Below are positions 31,627 to 32,333 of a stretch of DNA of 32,333 nucleotides, piece after piece. This DNA is from a virus, in IMG/VR virus record IMGVR_UViG_3300034060_000831, positions 1-32,333 of that record; one strand, written 5' to 3'. Made by a program: the position numbers and the translations under genes. Positions within the stretch are counted from its first letter, which is position 1, and each line of letters opens with the position of its first letter. The notes under the pieces were generated by a model. The model saw nothing but the letters and a program-made list of their open reading frames with translations, did not search any database and was not told the origin of the DNA.

Positions 31627-31980
31627 ATGGAAAAAGTTTTAGATTACACAGGAGCAACAGGAGTTGCAAAAATGCGTTTCACTGACACTAACTTAGCAGG
31701 AACTGCAAGAGTTAAAGTGATATTGTTTAATGCCAAAGATGAGCCAAGAGACTGTTACCTTTCAGAACCAGTTAGTGCTGAGATAAGAAGTGGTAAACGT
31801 ACTAAAGACTCAATTGCGTTCTTACAAATGGTGCTTGATGAAGAGAACTCAACTGAAGACAAACAAGTTTACAGAATACAACGTGCTCAAGGTAAGAACA
31901 TTGATGTGTTCATGAAAGACTTGAACTTGAAAGAAGCACCACAAACTGTTGCGACTTTCGAAGAAGCAATTGGGTACTAA
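31627..31980 (+). CDS. Conserved-looking small protein of unknown function, first rightward gene
   Basis: This 117-residue protein starts MEKVLDYTGATGVAKMRFTD and is on the opposite strand to all structural genes. The first half has regular beta-type sequence (AKMRFTDTNLAGTARVKVIL); the second half is mixed, with DKQVYRIQRAQGKNIDVFMK and ending TFEEAIGY. The A-rich leader GAAAAA lies just before ATG, and a strong terminator overlaps its stop, so it is a single-gene transcript. The terminator and short leader suggest high or independent expression. I do not recognise the family; a small beta-barrel such as a nucleic-acid-binding fold is possible but not shown. Confidence 0.75.
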   Translation: MEKVLDYTGATGVAKMRFTDTNLAGTARVKVILFNAKDEPRDCYLSEPVSAEIRSGKRTKDSIAFLQMVLDEENSTEDKQVYRIQRAQGKNIDVFMKDLNLKEAPQTVATFEEAIGY

Positions 31981-31996
31981 CCCAATTGTTTTCTTT
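31967..31996 (+). terminator. Terminator overlapping the stop codon of the 117-residue gene
   Basis: A nine-base perfect stem (CAATTGGGT at 31967-31975, ACCCAATTG at 31980-31988) has a four-base loop ACTA, and TTTTCTTT follows. The TAA stop (31978-31980) is formed by the loop and the first base of the right arm, so the left arm encodes the last residues of the gene. Confidence 0.85.
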
Positions 31997-32052
31997 ATAT
32001 ATTTATATTGTACACAACACAGAAATGTGTGTATGTATAGGTATATTGCATT

Positions 32053-32126
32053 ATTCTCAGTAAATAAAACTTTCTACGAGGAGCGTAATAACTTTTCTTC
32101 AATGAAATGTATCATTTACTGAGAAT
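32053..32126 (+). repeat. 13-base perfect inverted repeat around a 48-base loop
   Basis: ATTCTCAGTAAAT (32053-32065) and ATTTACTGAGAAT (32114-32126) are perfect complements in the gap between the two plus-strand genes. The loop includes GAGGAG and a six-codon reading frame (MKCIIY) that ends in the right arm. The rest of the gap 31981-32248 has only small hairpins such as ACGTG/CACGT (near 32169-32186). Confidence 0.7.
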
Positions 32127-32248
32127 CTTCTAATAAAATATATATTGTTAGGAGTGTAAAAGAACTAACGTGTAGACCATCACGTACTAAAAGGGTTGAA
32201 AAGACAAACAACAAACAACGTTAAACACAAATAAATATATATAGCATT

Positions 32249-32333
32249 ATGAAACATGTTAGAATAAACAAGCTGCTTAGATATAGTGATGATCTATCAG
32301 TAGATGTAATTAGTAGTCTATTAGGAGAACAAG
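32249..32333 (+). CDS. Start of a rightward gene cut by the window edge
   Basis: An ATG at 32249-32251 opens 28 codons (MKHVRINKLLRYSDDLSVDV, then ISSLLGEQ) without a stop before the edge. It is preceded by the A-rich leader AAACACAAATAAATATATAT, which resembles leaders of other genes here. The first residues are basic, followed by an acidic helical stretch. Too short to identify. Confidence 0.45.
   Translation, partial: MKHVRINKLLRYSDDLSVDVISSLLGEQ

Noticed and set aside
31397-31669. 90-residue minus-strand reading frame in the divergent region
   Set aside because: It overlaps the start of the plus-strand gene, has a low-complexity, Trp/Phe/Leu-rich sequence, and lies across C-runs and T-runs; no leader or neighbour supports it.

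Overview
This window is the late (structural) half of a tailed bacteriophage genome, and it looks like a crAss-like phage (Crassvirales) infecting a member of the Bacteroidota. I conclude this from the gene order large terminase - portal - acidic scaffold-like protein - major capsid protein - head/tail proteins - ring proteins - one giant (2005-residue) tail protein, all on the minus strand. Low GC, promoters of the Bacteroidota type (TTG or TTTG, 19-21 bases, then TAnnTTTG), A-rich leaders without Shine-Dalgarno sequences, and a fibronectin-like domain of a type common on Bacteroidota surfaces fit this. No integrase, tRNA, reverse transcriptase or CRISPR array is visible.

Layout, in order of minus-strand transcription (right to left). 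At 31309-29459 a tightly packed, overlapping set of small genes (winged-helix protein, HU/IHF-like protein, Cys-rich zinc-ribbon protein, two acidic proteins, a possible small terminase) leads into terL (29459-27438) and portal (27436-24851). After a 144-base gap with a promoter come the scaffold-like protein and the major capsid protein (24706-21853). A 205-base gap that folds into several perfect or near-perfect hairpins follows, then structural genes to 18068, including a possible auxiliary capsid protein.

The block 18065-10095 is the most unusual part. It holds a 31-residue Cys-rich protein followed by seven adhesion or fibre-type proteins. One has a phage tail-collar domain; the other six are mosaics of small Cys-rich or beta domains joined by poly-Thr/Ser linkers. 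The same modules recur in several of these genes, and some recur in the C-terminal extension of the giant tail protein. A terminator (10021-10053) closes the block. A promoter then serves the last block: a metallophosphoesterase, two ring/tail-type proteins, an HU-like small protein, the giant muzzle-like protein and a partial gene running off the left edge. That partial gene starts with the same N-terminal domain as three of the fibre genes.

At the right edge the strand switches at 31310-31626, a 317-base divergent region. A plus-strand gene of unknown function (31627-31980) follows, closed by a strong terminator, then a 13-base inverted repeat and the start of a second plus-strand gene. Opposing transcription of structural and non-structural genes is usual for crAss-like phages. 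The overall picture is a conserved virion assembly line with a modular, apparently recombining set of glycan- or receptor-facing surface proteins inserted in it. Functional names rest on motifs, composition and gene order read by eye; no database search was possible.
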